Below are positions 12,885 to 22,830 of a DNA stretch of 64,000 nucleotides, one piece after another. Source of the DNA: Stenogyne calaminthoides (taxonomy: Eukaryota > Streptophyta > Magnoliopsida > Lamiales > Lamiaceae); the NCBI GenBank assembly GCA_037126765.1, contig JBBCBC010000007.1, forward strand, positions 21,585,667 through 21,649,666, given 5' to 3'. The translations under genes and the position numbers were made by a program. A model generated the notes under the pieces. That model saw nothing but the letters and a program-made list of their open reading frames with translations, was not told where the DNA came from and made no database searches. Numbering within the stretch: position 1 is the stretch's first letter; each line of letters begins with the position of its first letter.

Positions 12885-13075
12885 TAGACAGCGGTTGATA
12901 ACCATTTGTCCAAGCCGAAAACTTAAAAGCGGTTGAAAAACCGGCCCAAGTCTTTTTCTTGGACATCGATTTTTTATCAGCTGTCCAAGCTTGGACAGCT
13001 GATGCTTGGAGAGCGGTTATAACCGATCTCCAAGGTCATTTTTCACAGTTGTCCAAGCCCAAATGTGTATTAGTG
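12885..13075. repeat. CACTA 1 subterminal repeats and 3' TIR
   Basis: Several copies in both orientations of a motif like TTAGACAGCGGTT / GTCCAAG run up to the terminal TGTATTAGTG. Such arrays are the usual binding sites of the TNPA-type protein in this superfamily. The same motif family is found at both ends of CACTA 2. Confidence 0.75.
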
Positions 13076-14049
13076 GCTAGTTTTTGTAATCTTAACTAGT
13101 TTCATGGTTATGCAGTTTTTATTCATGTCTAAGTAGGGTTAAGGACTAGTTTTTTGGGTTTAAAGTCACATTTGCCTCAGAACACATTCATCATAGGCCA
13201 AATACCACAGAACCATCAACAAATTATGCAAATTTTGACCATCATACACCAAAATCATCATTAAACATAGTGACAAGTCTCCTAATCTAGTTAAACCTCA
13301 AAAAATAGCAACTTATCATTGGTTTAACCACTAGAGGTGACTCAATGCACACTGGATAAGATGAATATTGGGTTTATAGTAAAAAAATACACATATAACA
13401 CTTTCATCATAGGACAAATACCACATGAACAATCATATAATCAGTCTTTGCAGCTGATTTAACTGAATTTACAAACAAAAACTGCTAGAGGTGACTCAAT
13501 TCACACTGGATAACATGAATATTGGGTTTACAGTCAATAAATACACATAACAGCATCAAATGCATCACAAATCATGCAAATATCAGCAGAATACATGCAC
13601 ATATTGACCATCATACACCAAAATCATCATTAAACATAGTGACAAGTCTCTTAATCTAGTTGAACCTCAAAAATACAGCAACTCATCATTGGTTTAACCA
13701 CTAGAGGTGACTCAATTCACACTGGATAACATGATTATTGGGTTTACAGTCACATTTACCTCAGAACACGTTCATCATAGGCCAAATACTAGAGAACCAT
13801 CCACAAATCATGCACATATTGACCATCATACACCAAAATCATCATTAAACATAGTGACAAGTCTCCTAATCTAGTTGAACCTCAAAAACAACAACTCGTC
13901 ATTGGTTTAACCACTAGAGGTGACTCAATTCACACTGGATAACATGATTATTGGGTTTACAGTCAATAAATACACATAACAACATCAAATGCATCACAAA
14001 TCATGCAAATATCAGCAAAATTCATGCATAAATTGAGATATCAATGTAC
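13076..14049. repeat. Degenerate tandem repeats in host-gene intron or flank
   Basis: The blocks ACCATCATACACCAAAATCA (13239, 13607, 13821), GGTGACTCAAT (about 13335, 13492, 13707, 13919) and ACACTGGATAACATGA recur with uneven spacing (about 214-368 bp), giving three to four imperfect copies. No further exon of the neighbouring minus-strand gene was found here. The stretch ends at the CACTA 1 terminus. Confidence 0.65.
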
Positions 14050-14826
14050 CTAAGCGCAGGAAACCATCTGTAAATCATCTCGTGGAAGTACCTTTCTACT
14101 TCATCAGACCAATGAAGACTTGTGTCGTAACAGGGCCCATAATAAATGGGATTATAAGCAGATTTAAAATGGCTCGGATTATAGGGACCATAATAGGGCG
14201 CCTCTTTTGAGTCGGACTCATCCTCATCCTCAGAATCCGACACAACACACTTGGAGTAATCAATCTCTGAATTGGTCACAACAGAGTCAACAGACTCAAA
14301 TTTAGTGTACAATTGGTCAGAATCGGCCAACAACGGTTTACAATCGGCAAATATGGGGACAGATCTGCACATATAAACTCAGATTTAGCCTCTAATACAT
14401 AAAAAAAAAACACATGCAGTTCATTGAAGTGTGAATATGGACTCATAAACACTAGGAAGACAAAACAAATGAACTGTTATCCATTTTGCATCTTAGATTC
14501 ACACCTTATTCCCTTCACAATTGCGATATGCACACACAAAATGTGAAGAAAGCATAAACAAAGATATCAGAGTACCTAAGACTAGAAAACCATCTAAAAA
14601 GTATTCCGTGGAAGTACTCTTCCAATTTAGCAGACCACTTTAGGGTCGTCGGAAGCGAATCGGTGGCACAATCCTCCGGATCCAGAACAAACTCGTCCTC
14701 CACCACCATCGGGGTTTCAAGCACACATGAATCCTCCGAGTAATCAACCAAGACAAAATTCGGCACAAAAGAACCTTCACCAGAGTCGTCCATCTCAGAA
14801 TCCGCCTCATAAACAAAGTTTTTCAT
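14050..14826 (-). CDS. Unknown plant protein with duplicated WS-x-E-YFH-RWF exon (partial)
   Basis: Two exons are supported: 14826-14576, starting at an ATG (MKNFVYEADSEMDDSGEG), and 14364-14050. The donors are AG|GTAC and the intervening acceptor is TGCAG|A. Splicing keeps the frame: exon 1 leaves two bases and exon 2 is 315 bp. Both exons end with related segments, WSAKLEEYFHGILFRWFSSL and WSDEVERYFHEMIYRWFPAL, preceded by acidic, serine-rich stretches, so exon 2 looks like a duplicate of the end of exon 1. No signal peptide or membrane segment is seen. A further exon is required after 14050 but none is visible before the CACTA insertion, so the gene is probably truncated or has a very long intron. 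I do not recognise the family. Confidence 0.6.
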
Positions 14827-14829
14827 AGT

Positions 14830-15060
14830 TCTATAGATTTCTCAACGACGCGAGTGAGAGAGACAGAGTTCTAGAGATTAGGGTTTCAATCGGACGGGAG
14901 AGGGGGAGAGAGTTCTAGAGATTAAGGTATGAATCGGTGGAGAAGCGACGAGAGAGTTCTAGAGATTAGGGTTTTCGGTGGAGTGAGATGAATCGGTGGG
15001 AGAGAGTTCTAGAGATGAAATCACTGATTGGGAATTGGGTTTGGGTTTAATTAGTTTAGT
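14830..15060 (-). promoter_or_regulatory. Leader or promoter with repeated GAGAGTTCTAGAGAT element
   Basis: Just upstream of the ATG at 14826, the motif GAGTTCTAGAGATTAGGGTT or a close variant occurs four times on the plus strand (about 14872, 14909, 14954, 15004), about 40-50 bp apart, mixed with AATCGG(T/A) words. It lies in the presumed 5' untranslated region or promoter of the minus-strand gene. No clear TATA box was picked out. Confidence 0.5.
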
Positions 15061-15650
15061 GGGTTGGGCTAATTAGGGAGGGAGGAATTAATTAGGATAA
15101 TGGGCTGATTTAGTTCCCTAATTAGTTTTAAGTGGGTTGATTTAGTAATGGCATATGTGTAAATATGTGTATATTGTGAGGGTAGAGTTGGTGAAATTCT
15201 TTGCCATTTTTGGGTGTGAAGATTGAAATGGGAGGCCCAAAATAGAAAGTGTGAATGTTCGTTTGGGACTGAGGGAGTATAATAGGACAGGAACAAGACA
15301 AAGCAGTGCTACCTGCTCAATGCGGACGATATGAAGGGTCAGCTGCGCGGCATGCCAAATTGCCCTCCTTACTCAAACAAACTTAATAGTCATCTCAGTA
15401 TGACAAAGCATTAAGTCCTAATTTTTACTAATTTTAAACATAATGTATTATAATTTGCTATAAACAAAATTAATGTTATGGTAAAATAATTTCTAGACTA
15501 CATAGTTTCTAAGTTATATTGTTCAAATTATTGTCAATAAATTATATATTGAAATAATTAATTAAGCGCGCAATACATTTTTTCAATTACGAAAATTATT
15601 TCTTCTTAAAAATAATATTTTAAAAATATGAATATGCTCTTTAAATTATT
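15061..15650. other. Intergenic, solitary MITE-like end
   Basis: GGGACTGAGGGAGTA at 15268-15282 resembles one terminus of a Stowaway-like MITE next to a TA, but no matching left terminus was found. The rest is AT-rich with no supported gene. A possible short coding-like stretch at 15300-15415 has no recognisable domain. Confidence 0.35.
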
Positions 15651-15923
15651 GGCTAAGTAATCAAATCTAACAAATACTTTTGATTTTTCATCAATTTTAG
15701 CATATGTTTTTCACTCTCTCCAAATTTAACACATATTTTCACTTAATACTTAAAAACATCCCGAGTCACCATTTCCAGCAAGGTCCGTCTAATGTGGTCA
15801 TTGGAGTTCACCTGTCTTGCTGACGTGTAAATATTCAAATATAAAAAAATAAAAATATCACCACTTAAAATTAGAAAATGTGGAATGTAGAAATATCTTG
15901 GATCACTATTTTTTAAATTAGGC

Positions 15924-15967
<44 letters not shown>

Positions 15968-16155
15968 ATATTTGCACGTCAGCAAGATAGGTGAACTTCA
16001 ATGACCACATCAGACAAATTTTGCCGAAAATAGTGATTTGGAATGATTTTAAATATTAATTGAAAGTATGTGTTAAATTTAGAGAGATAAAAAAATATGT
16101 GCTAAAATTGATAAAAAAAAAATCAAAAGTTTGTGCAAAATTTGATTATTTTGCC
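15651..16155. mobile_element. Mutator-type MITE with long inverted repeats
   Basis: This is a 505-bp element whose two arms, over 200 bp each, are imperfect inverted copies: GGCTAAGTAATCAAAT at the left against GGCAAAATAATCAAAT on the opposite strand at the right. The inner blocks TGTGGTCATTG and GTTCACCT..TTGCTGACGTG occur in both arms. A perfect 9-bp direct repeat TAAATTATT flanks it (15642-15650 and 16156-16164), as expected for Mutator-like transposition. The centre holds a TA microsatellite (about 15929-15963). There is no coding capacity. Confidence 0.85.
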
Positions 16156-16259
16156 TAAATTATTTAAGCATACTATGTGCCATGCAATACTTTATCAAGA
16201 CTCGATGTAGTACGCATGCACTCATCTAGTTCCATATATTTTAGTGGGTCTGAGATAGA

Positions 16260-16500
16260 CACTACTACACATTTAAGCTTGCACAGCTGCACTTGGACTA
16301 CCCTTTTTTCAAACAATTCTCCAAGATATTAAAAAAAAAAATTAAAAATAGACAGCGGTTCAAAACCGCTGTCCAAGAACAAAACTTGGAAAGCGGTTTC
16401 AAACCGCTATGCAAACACACTTAGACAGCGGTTTCAAATCATTTGTCCAAAAAACATTTTGGACGCGGTTCGAACCCATTCATCCAATCTTCGTATTAGT
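16260..16500. repeat. CACTA 2 left TIR and subterminal repeats
   Basis: The terminal CACTACTACACATTT is followed by motifs such as GACAGCGGTT, AACCGCTGTCC and GGACGCGGTT in both orientations (16350-16475). These are of the same family as those at 12885-13075 and 41975-42245. Confidence 0.8.
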
Positions 16501-17884
16501 TATACACACCCAAATCGCAAATTCCAGAATGTATTCTCCCTTAACCGTCTTCTCCCCCAAATCGCCCTTCTCCCCCAAATCGTCTTCTCCCCCAAATCGT
16601 CTTCCCTTCCCACCAAATCGAACCATTAATCTCCTCCCTCTCCCCCAAATCGCCCTCCTCTTCCCTCTACCGCCGTCGTCATCGCCCTCCTCCTTCAACC
16701 CGTCGTCCCGCGTCGCCTTGCCGCCGTCGCCCTCCTCCTTCAACGTCGTCTCGCGCGTCCTCCCCTACCGCCGCCGCCGTCGCCTTGCCGCCGTCCTCCT
16801 CTACCTCTGCCGCCATCGCCGCCTTCCTCCACCTCCATATATAGGTAATTTTTTTCTTTTATATATATATATATATATATGTTAGTGTTAGAGATTAATT
16901 GTTGTTATTATTAAGATAAACAATTTGTTAGAGATGAATTAATATATGTGTGGCTTAATTGACTTGATTTTTTATGCAATTTAGAAATGAACAATTGATG
17001 CACTCAAGGTGTTTGATAATATGCTTGTGTGAGGATTTAAGCATAAATTAGTGTAATTGATGCACTCAAGGTGTTAAATTATGGGTTGGTTGATGAGTTT
17101 ATATGATTTTTGGTTGGTTGGTTGGTTGTTTAATTGATGCACTTAAGGTGTTTGATATTATGCTTGTGTGAGGATTTAAGCATAAATTAAGATTAATACA
17201 TTAGAATATATTTGGGTTATTGATTTGATGATTTGGTGAATGAATAATGTGTTTCTTTAGATATAAATAGATTGCTTAATTTAGTTTTTGGGATGTGAAT
17301 CCTCTTGCAAATGTGTGGATTAAAACGTGATTTTATATATTTTTGGGTTGGTTGATGAATTTATATGATTTTTGGGTTGGTTGGTTGGTTGTTTAATTGA
17401 TGCACTCAAGGTGTTTGATAATATGCTTGTGTGAGGATTTAAACATAAATTAAGATTAATACATTAGGATATATTTGAGTTATTGATTGATGATTTGGTG
17501 AATGGATAGTGTGTTGCTTTAGATGATTGATGGTACATTAGGATACATTGTCTTGAGAAGCAACAAAACCTTAGGTACATTAGAATTTGAAGTAGTAATC
17601 AAGCTATAAACTTTTGTTGACTTGGTTAATCTTGACTTGATCTACCCAATGTGATTTTGTGGATATATGTTCAATTATTTTACCAATTCATAAAGGTTTA
17701 AACTTCAAAATTTGGTGTGACATCAATGCATGTATTATCTCAAAATTAGAAAATTAAAATGAATGTAGATTAAGTATAGTTAGGTATGCATTAGGATTGG
17801 AATACTTTTAGGTTTAATACATTAGGATACATTGTCTTGAGAAATACTTCATATTGTCTTTCCTATAGGCATCTCTAGTTCTAT
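16501..17884. other. CACTA 2 leader with repeated module
   Basis: A C-rich stretch (CCCCCAAATCG repeated, then CCGCCGTCGCC) at 16545-16840 is followed by a TA run and AT-rich DNA. The module GCACTCAAGGTGTTTGATAA through GAGGATTTAAGCATAAATTA occurs near 16999, 17139 and 17402. An open frame of 158 codons over the C-rich part is low-complexity and has no domain, so no gene is called. Confidence 0.6.
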
Positions 17885-20301
17885 ATGGATCGAAAGTGGG
17901 TTCGAGTAGATCGATTATCAGAGGAGTATAGGAATGAGGTGGAAGAATTTTGTAATCATGCAATTAAACACTGCACCGACCATCGGTACATTCCATGTCC
18001 ATGTTGGAAATGTATGAATGGAAAAATCGTTAGTGGTCGAGAAAGTTTGTTCGACCACTTGATGATTCACGGTATTGATAAAACATATACCGTTTGGACA
18101 TCTCATGGTGAGAGAAGAGATGGATGTAGCTCAAGCAACCTAGGAACTGACTTTAGGTTTGAAGATACAGTGGATGCGGATAGTTTCGGAGATGTATCGA
18201 GTGTTGATACATCGAGTGGGGATGACGATGATCTGCGAGATCACCCTTATATGTCAGAAAAGTTAAGGGATTCTGCTGGATTACCCCTTTGGCCCGGGTG
18301 TAAGAAGACAACAAAACTGTCAACTGTGTTGATATTGTTCAACCTAAAAGTAGCTAACCAGTTGTCTGATGCGTGCTTCACAAGTATGCTGGAAGCAGTT
18401 AGTGGTCTATTGCCTGATGAAAATGTACTGCCTACGAGAGCCTATGATGCTAAACAAATGCTCAAGTCCATCGGGTTAACACATCAGAAAATTCATGCTT
18501 GTGCAGGTGATTGTATCTTATTTCGGAAGGAGTATGCAGACCTCGATGAATATCCCAAGTGTGGGGAGAAGCGATATAAGAAAAAGAAATCTCCCGCGAA
18601 GGTGATGTGGTACTTTCCAATAATACCAAGATTCAGGAGAATGTATAGTAGCGTTATGGATGCTAGAAATTTAACTTGGCATCATGATGATAGGATCAAA
18701 GATGGAATGCTAAGATACCCTGCTGATTCACCCCAGTAGAAGACATTCGATGTCAGACATCCAGAATTTGACAACGAGCCACGACACTTGTGTCTTGCAC
18801 TCTCAACTAACGGAATGAATCCGTTTGGTATCCAAAGTACCAACCACAGTACGTGGCCAGTGATTCTATTAGTTTATAACCTTTCACCCGAGTTGTGCAT
18901 GAAGCGCACTTACATGATGTTGTCTATGTTGATATCAGGACCCAAACAACCTGGTAACGACATAGATGTATATCTGGCTCCTTTGATAGAGGACTTGAAG
19001 CTCCTGTGGGATGAGGGTGTCGATGTGTATGATGTTTGTAGAAAGGAGAATTTCAAGTTGAAGGCCATGCTGTTTGGAACTATCAATGATTTTCCCGCTT
19101 ACGGGAATCTATCTGGATATAGTGTGAAGGGGGTCGATGCATGTCCTTGTTGTACCAAGAAGACACATCACATTCGCTTGAGTAATTGTAGGAAGAACGT
19201 TTATATGGGACATAGGAGGTGGTTGGACCCAACTCATAAGTACAGAACAATGGTCGATGCATTCGATGACACAATCGAGACAGATGAAGCACCACGTTTA
19301 TTATCAGGTTCGGATGTATTGAATTAGTGGAAGAATGTCAACACACAGTACGGAAAGAGCTTCGCAAAGAGTGTCCCCACTAGCGGTTGGAAGAAGGAAT
19401 CAATTTTCTTTCAATTACCCTATTGGAAAGAGCTGTATGTTAGACACTTCATTGATCTAATGCACGTTGAGAAGAACGTTTGTGCCAGCTTGCTCAATAC
19501 TCTGCTAGCTGATAAGAAGTCTAAGGATGGTTACAATGCAAGAATGGATATGATTGATATGGGAATAAGAGCAGAACTAAAACATGTGCCTAGAGAAAGG
19601 GGTAAACCGTTCTTACCTCCTGCTGCACACACCTTGTCCAACAATGAGAGAAAACAGTTACTTCAGACACTAAAGGATGTGAAAGTACCAGAGGGTTATT
19701 CGTCCAACATACATAAACTTGTATCAGATGATGGCGTGAGACTGATGAATCTGAAATCGCATGACTATCATGTCATAATGGAGACTTTCTTGCCCATTGC
19801 AATACGTTCTATCTTGCCTGAAAATGTGCGCATAACCATAACAAAGTTATGTTGGTTCTTCAAGGCAATGAGTAGTAAGGTCATAGATCTTAGAAAATTG
19901 CTTGGTTTTCAGAGACAGATTGTGGGGACGCTCTATGAGCTTGAGATGTATTTCCCTCCATCATTTTTTTATATAATGGTTCACCTAACCGTTCATTTGG
20001 TACACGAGATAAGGATGTGTGGTCCTGCTCGTATGCGATCGATGTATGGTGTAGAGAGATATATGAAAGTGCTCAAACGATATGTGATGAATATGTCCAG
20101 GCCGGAGGGATGCATTGCAGAATGCTATTTAGTAGAAGAAGCAGTCTAGTACTGGTCTGAATTTATTCCGAATGTCAATACAATTGGACTTCCAATTACC
20201 CGGTACACCAATAGGATGGATGGTGAAGGCATTACCGGTGGTCAGCCTGTAAGTGTTAGTATGGAGGAACTAACACAGATGCACTTGTGCGTACTTCACA
20301 A
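17885..20301 (+). pseudogene. CACTA TNPD transposase, N-terminal and central part
   Basis: Reading from ATG 17885 in one frame: an N-terminal transposase-associated domain with a CPCWKC zinc-binding motif (residues about 35-45), the Transposase_21 core including DVYDVCRKENFKLKAMLFGT and GYSVKGVDACPCC, the stretch HVEKNVCASLLNTL, and a DUF4218-type region (YFPPSFFYIMVHLTVHLVHE, ITRYTNRMDGEG). It cuts or binds the CACTA ends in this superfamily. Three in-frame stops break it (18737-18739, 19325-19327, 20147-20149). The reading then runs into the Tat insertion after QMHLCVLHN, at 20297-20301. The C-terminal part continues at 35830. Confidence 0.9.
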
Positions 20302-20919
20302 TGTTGTAGGGAGAAATAACCCGACTTGGTAGAAGCTGGGAATTGGACTGTCTTATGGTTAGCACATTATCCGACTTTATCCAGCTGGAGTAAGACTTGA
20401 AGGACTTCAGAAGATTGGTAAGTCGCTAGAAGTGTGGGAAGCCACGAAGGTCGCGGGGTGACTTGGGATGGCAGACAGGTTGCGAGGTGACTTGGTAGAA
20501 CTCGGGTGTCGGGACTGACTGAGTCCCGAGCTTAGTTGAAGATAAACATGGAAAATATTCGGGTAGTTAAGGAGGTGGATTTCTCGGGATATAATCAGGG
20601 AATGTGTATCTGTAAGCGCGACTTGCGGAACAAGAAATGAAACCCTAGGTTGGTCCACGAGAAGAAGCCCACGAAGATTGTAACCCTAGATCTATGTCTA
20701 TAAATATAACCTGTAATGTACTTTGTAAAGGATCGAAACTTTAGTATCTTAGGCAGAAATAATACAGTAAATAATCCTGGCTTGGTGCCCCCAGACGTAG
20801 TCTATTTCAAGGACGAACTGGGTAATCAAATCGTGTGCCATTTATTGCTTTCGCTATCCTATTGATCGGAACTTATCAAAGTACTTGTTTGTTCATCGAT
20901 AATCAAACCGTGTACAACA
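20302..20919 (+). repeat. Tat element 5' LTR
   Basis: 618 bp with TG..CA ends. The TATA-like CTATAAATATAACC near 20700 is a plausible promoter for the genomic transcript. The same stretch is in the 3' LTR at about 33875. Confidence 0.9.
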
Positions 20920-20938
20920 ATTGGCACCGTCTGTGGGA
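20920..20938 (+). other. Primer-binding site
   Basis: ATTGGCACCGTCTGTGGG directly follows the 5' LTR, the normal position for a tRNA primer site. It resembles the PBS of other plant gypsy elements. I did not assign the tRNA. Confidence 0.7.
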
Positions 20939-21001
20939 AGTACAATTCCTACGAAATCACTCTATTCGAAGGAAAACCCATCTCATCTCTGATCAATACC
21001 G

Positions 21002-22830
21002 ATGGCGAGCAATCAAGTCAATCATAACGGGCATGAGTTGGACGCCCGCGATGGGCGCGAGGCCTCTATGAGCTCTCAACGCTCCGGCTCCCATCGCGCT
21101 CGCCAGCAAGACCCGATGATGACCCCTGACTGGTGGAACCTGGTGCAGACCCCAGAGGACGCGAAGGCCATAATGGTTGTCCTCAACAAAAAAATGCCTC
21201 ACATTCGATGAGGAGGACGTGCAGCCTCCCCCCAAGAGGGCCACCCAGGAGGTCGGACCCTCGAAAAATAAGGAAGCACGGGCCCGAAAGGGGCATTCGG
21301 CGGGCCAACTGGCCTACGATCAGGCCAGACACGCCTTGGTCCGCAATCGCCAGCTCCTTAGAAGGCCGGCAGGGTTGAACAACGTATTCGACCGACTTGG
21401 CGACTTGGGGGTCCAGAAAGCCCCAGGGATTGTTGAAGATGAGGCGCAATATGAGCCTCGGCGAGCTGATCAGGTGGAGCACGACCTTACCCTCGCACTG
21501 AACCTCCACCACAACGACCTGCCGAGGGGATCGACCGTGCATTGTGGCGACCCCCAGACAATGAAGGCAACGACAGACCGTCGCAACGCTCAGGTCGCAG
21601 CACTGACCCGAACGGTCCAACAACTGATGGAACGTATGGAGAGTCGAAACGGGCCGGTGGGGGCAGATCCTTTCCTCGCTATCCCGGACTCCCCACTCGG
21701 AGCTCTGGTCAAATTGGCTCCTACCCAAAGGAAGATTAACGCAGCGACCTTGGATCTCTACAGTGGGAACACTGACCCGAGGGTCCATGTGGCGAAATAT
21801 AATTCGTACATAGCCTCTATGGGCGCTACTGATGTGACCAAATATCGGCTCTTTTCTCTGACCCTGAGTGATCAGGCTCACCAGTGGTTTACCTCCGTGC
21901 CGCCCTTGTCGGTGGATACTTTCGAGCAGCTTGCTCGCCTATTCCTGATGCATTTTACTGCCCTGGCACCCCGGCCTGCAACCAGGCAGCATTTGATGAA
22001 CACCCAGCAAGGGGATATAGAATCTGATCGGTCGTACATTGAAAGGATCGACAAGCTGATCCTGGAAGGAGACCCAATTGGGGATGAAACGATGCTGCTA
22101 GGGGCTGTCTCCGGCCTCAAGAAGGGGACCAAACTGTGGCGGCGCATGATGGCCGATTACCCGATTAGTTACACCGACTTTTAGTGGCGGGCTAGCGACC
22201 TGATACATACAACAGAGCTCCTGGAATCCTGACTCTCCGAGGCTAAGGAGGTCGCGGAGCCCAAGAAAAGCTCCAAAAAGGCCGCCTCGCAGTACAAGCC
22301 GCCTGGAAGTTTCAAGCCTTTTGAGGAGAGCATTCCGGTGAAGTTGATGGATGCACTGGGCATGACCCCCAGACACATCTTCCCCCAGATCCGAGAGCGG
22401 GAATTACTTCTCCCGCCATGCTCGGTAAAGAGTAATGGCAAACAGAACCCCAACAAGTATTGCCATTTTCACGAGCAGACCGGGCACTATACCAGTTAGT
22501 GTAAAGACCTGTTGCCCCAACTCTGGAGGTTATACAAAGATGTCCTGCTTGACGAATTTGTCAAGCGACCTAAGAACGGGCGACTGTGCTCGAGAGGTCG
22601 CCGGAAAGGAGAGCGCCAGGAGGAACAACAACGGGGAGCGGGCGGGGAGGCGACCTATCCCGCCCATGCCTGAAAATGCGGGAGATCGGGTGATACACAC
22701 TCTCTCTCCTCTAGGGACGGTCAGGGGGCTAGCCTCCAGCTCCTCCTCCAAGTGGAAGATGAAAGCCGAAATAAGGGAGATAGAGAACGCCAGGAAAATG
22801 GTGTTGTCAAGTCGATGCAAGAGGTTGTTT
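21002..22830 (+). pseudogene. Tat Gag
   Basis: Starts at ATG 21002 (MASNQVNHNGHELDARDGRE), shifts frame near 21190 and continues in the frame of LTFDEEDVQPPPKR to 22184. The retrotransposon Gag core (YRLFSLTLSDQAHQWFTSVP, near 21840-21900, and RSYIERIDKLILEG) is clear. A stop at 22182-22184 is followed in the same frame by WRASDLIHTTELLES, another stop, and then a CHFHEQTGHYT zinc-knuckle-like segment near 22460. At least three stops and one frameshift disable it. In this family Gag forms the virus-like particle in the cytoplasm. Confidence 0.85.

Larger units (their letters stand above)
10118..13075 (+). mobile_element. CACTA element 1, 3' part
   Basis: This is collinear with the leader, Transposase_24-type gene and 3' end of CACTA element 2, on the same strand. 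It lacks the 5' TIR, the TNPD gene and the Ulp1-like exons. It ends at 13075 with TGTATTAGTG, the reverse complement of a CACTA TIR starting CACTAATACACATTT. The left side is replaced by the copia LTR, so its 5' end may lie outside the window. Confidence 0.8.

Noticed and set aside
16409..16885. 158-codon Ser/Pro-rich open frame
   Set aside because: It covers the C-rich CACTA leader. The composition is low-complexity, and the corresponding leader in CACTA 1 does not keep it.
21183..21881. 232-codon open frame on the minus strand
   Set aside because: It is the shadow of the Gag reading frame and has no domain or start context of its own.
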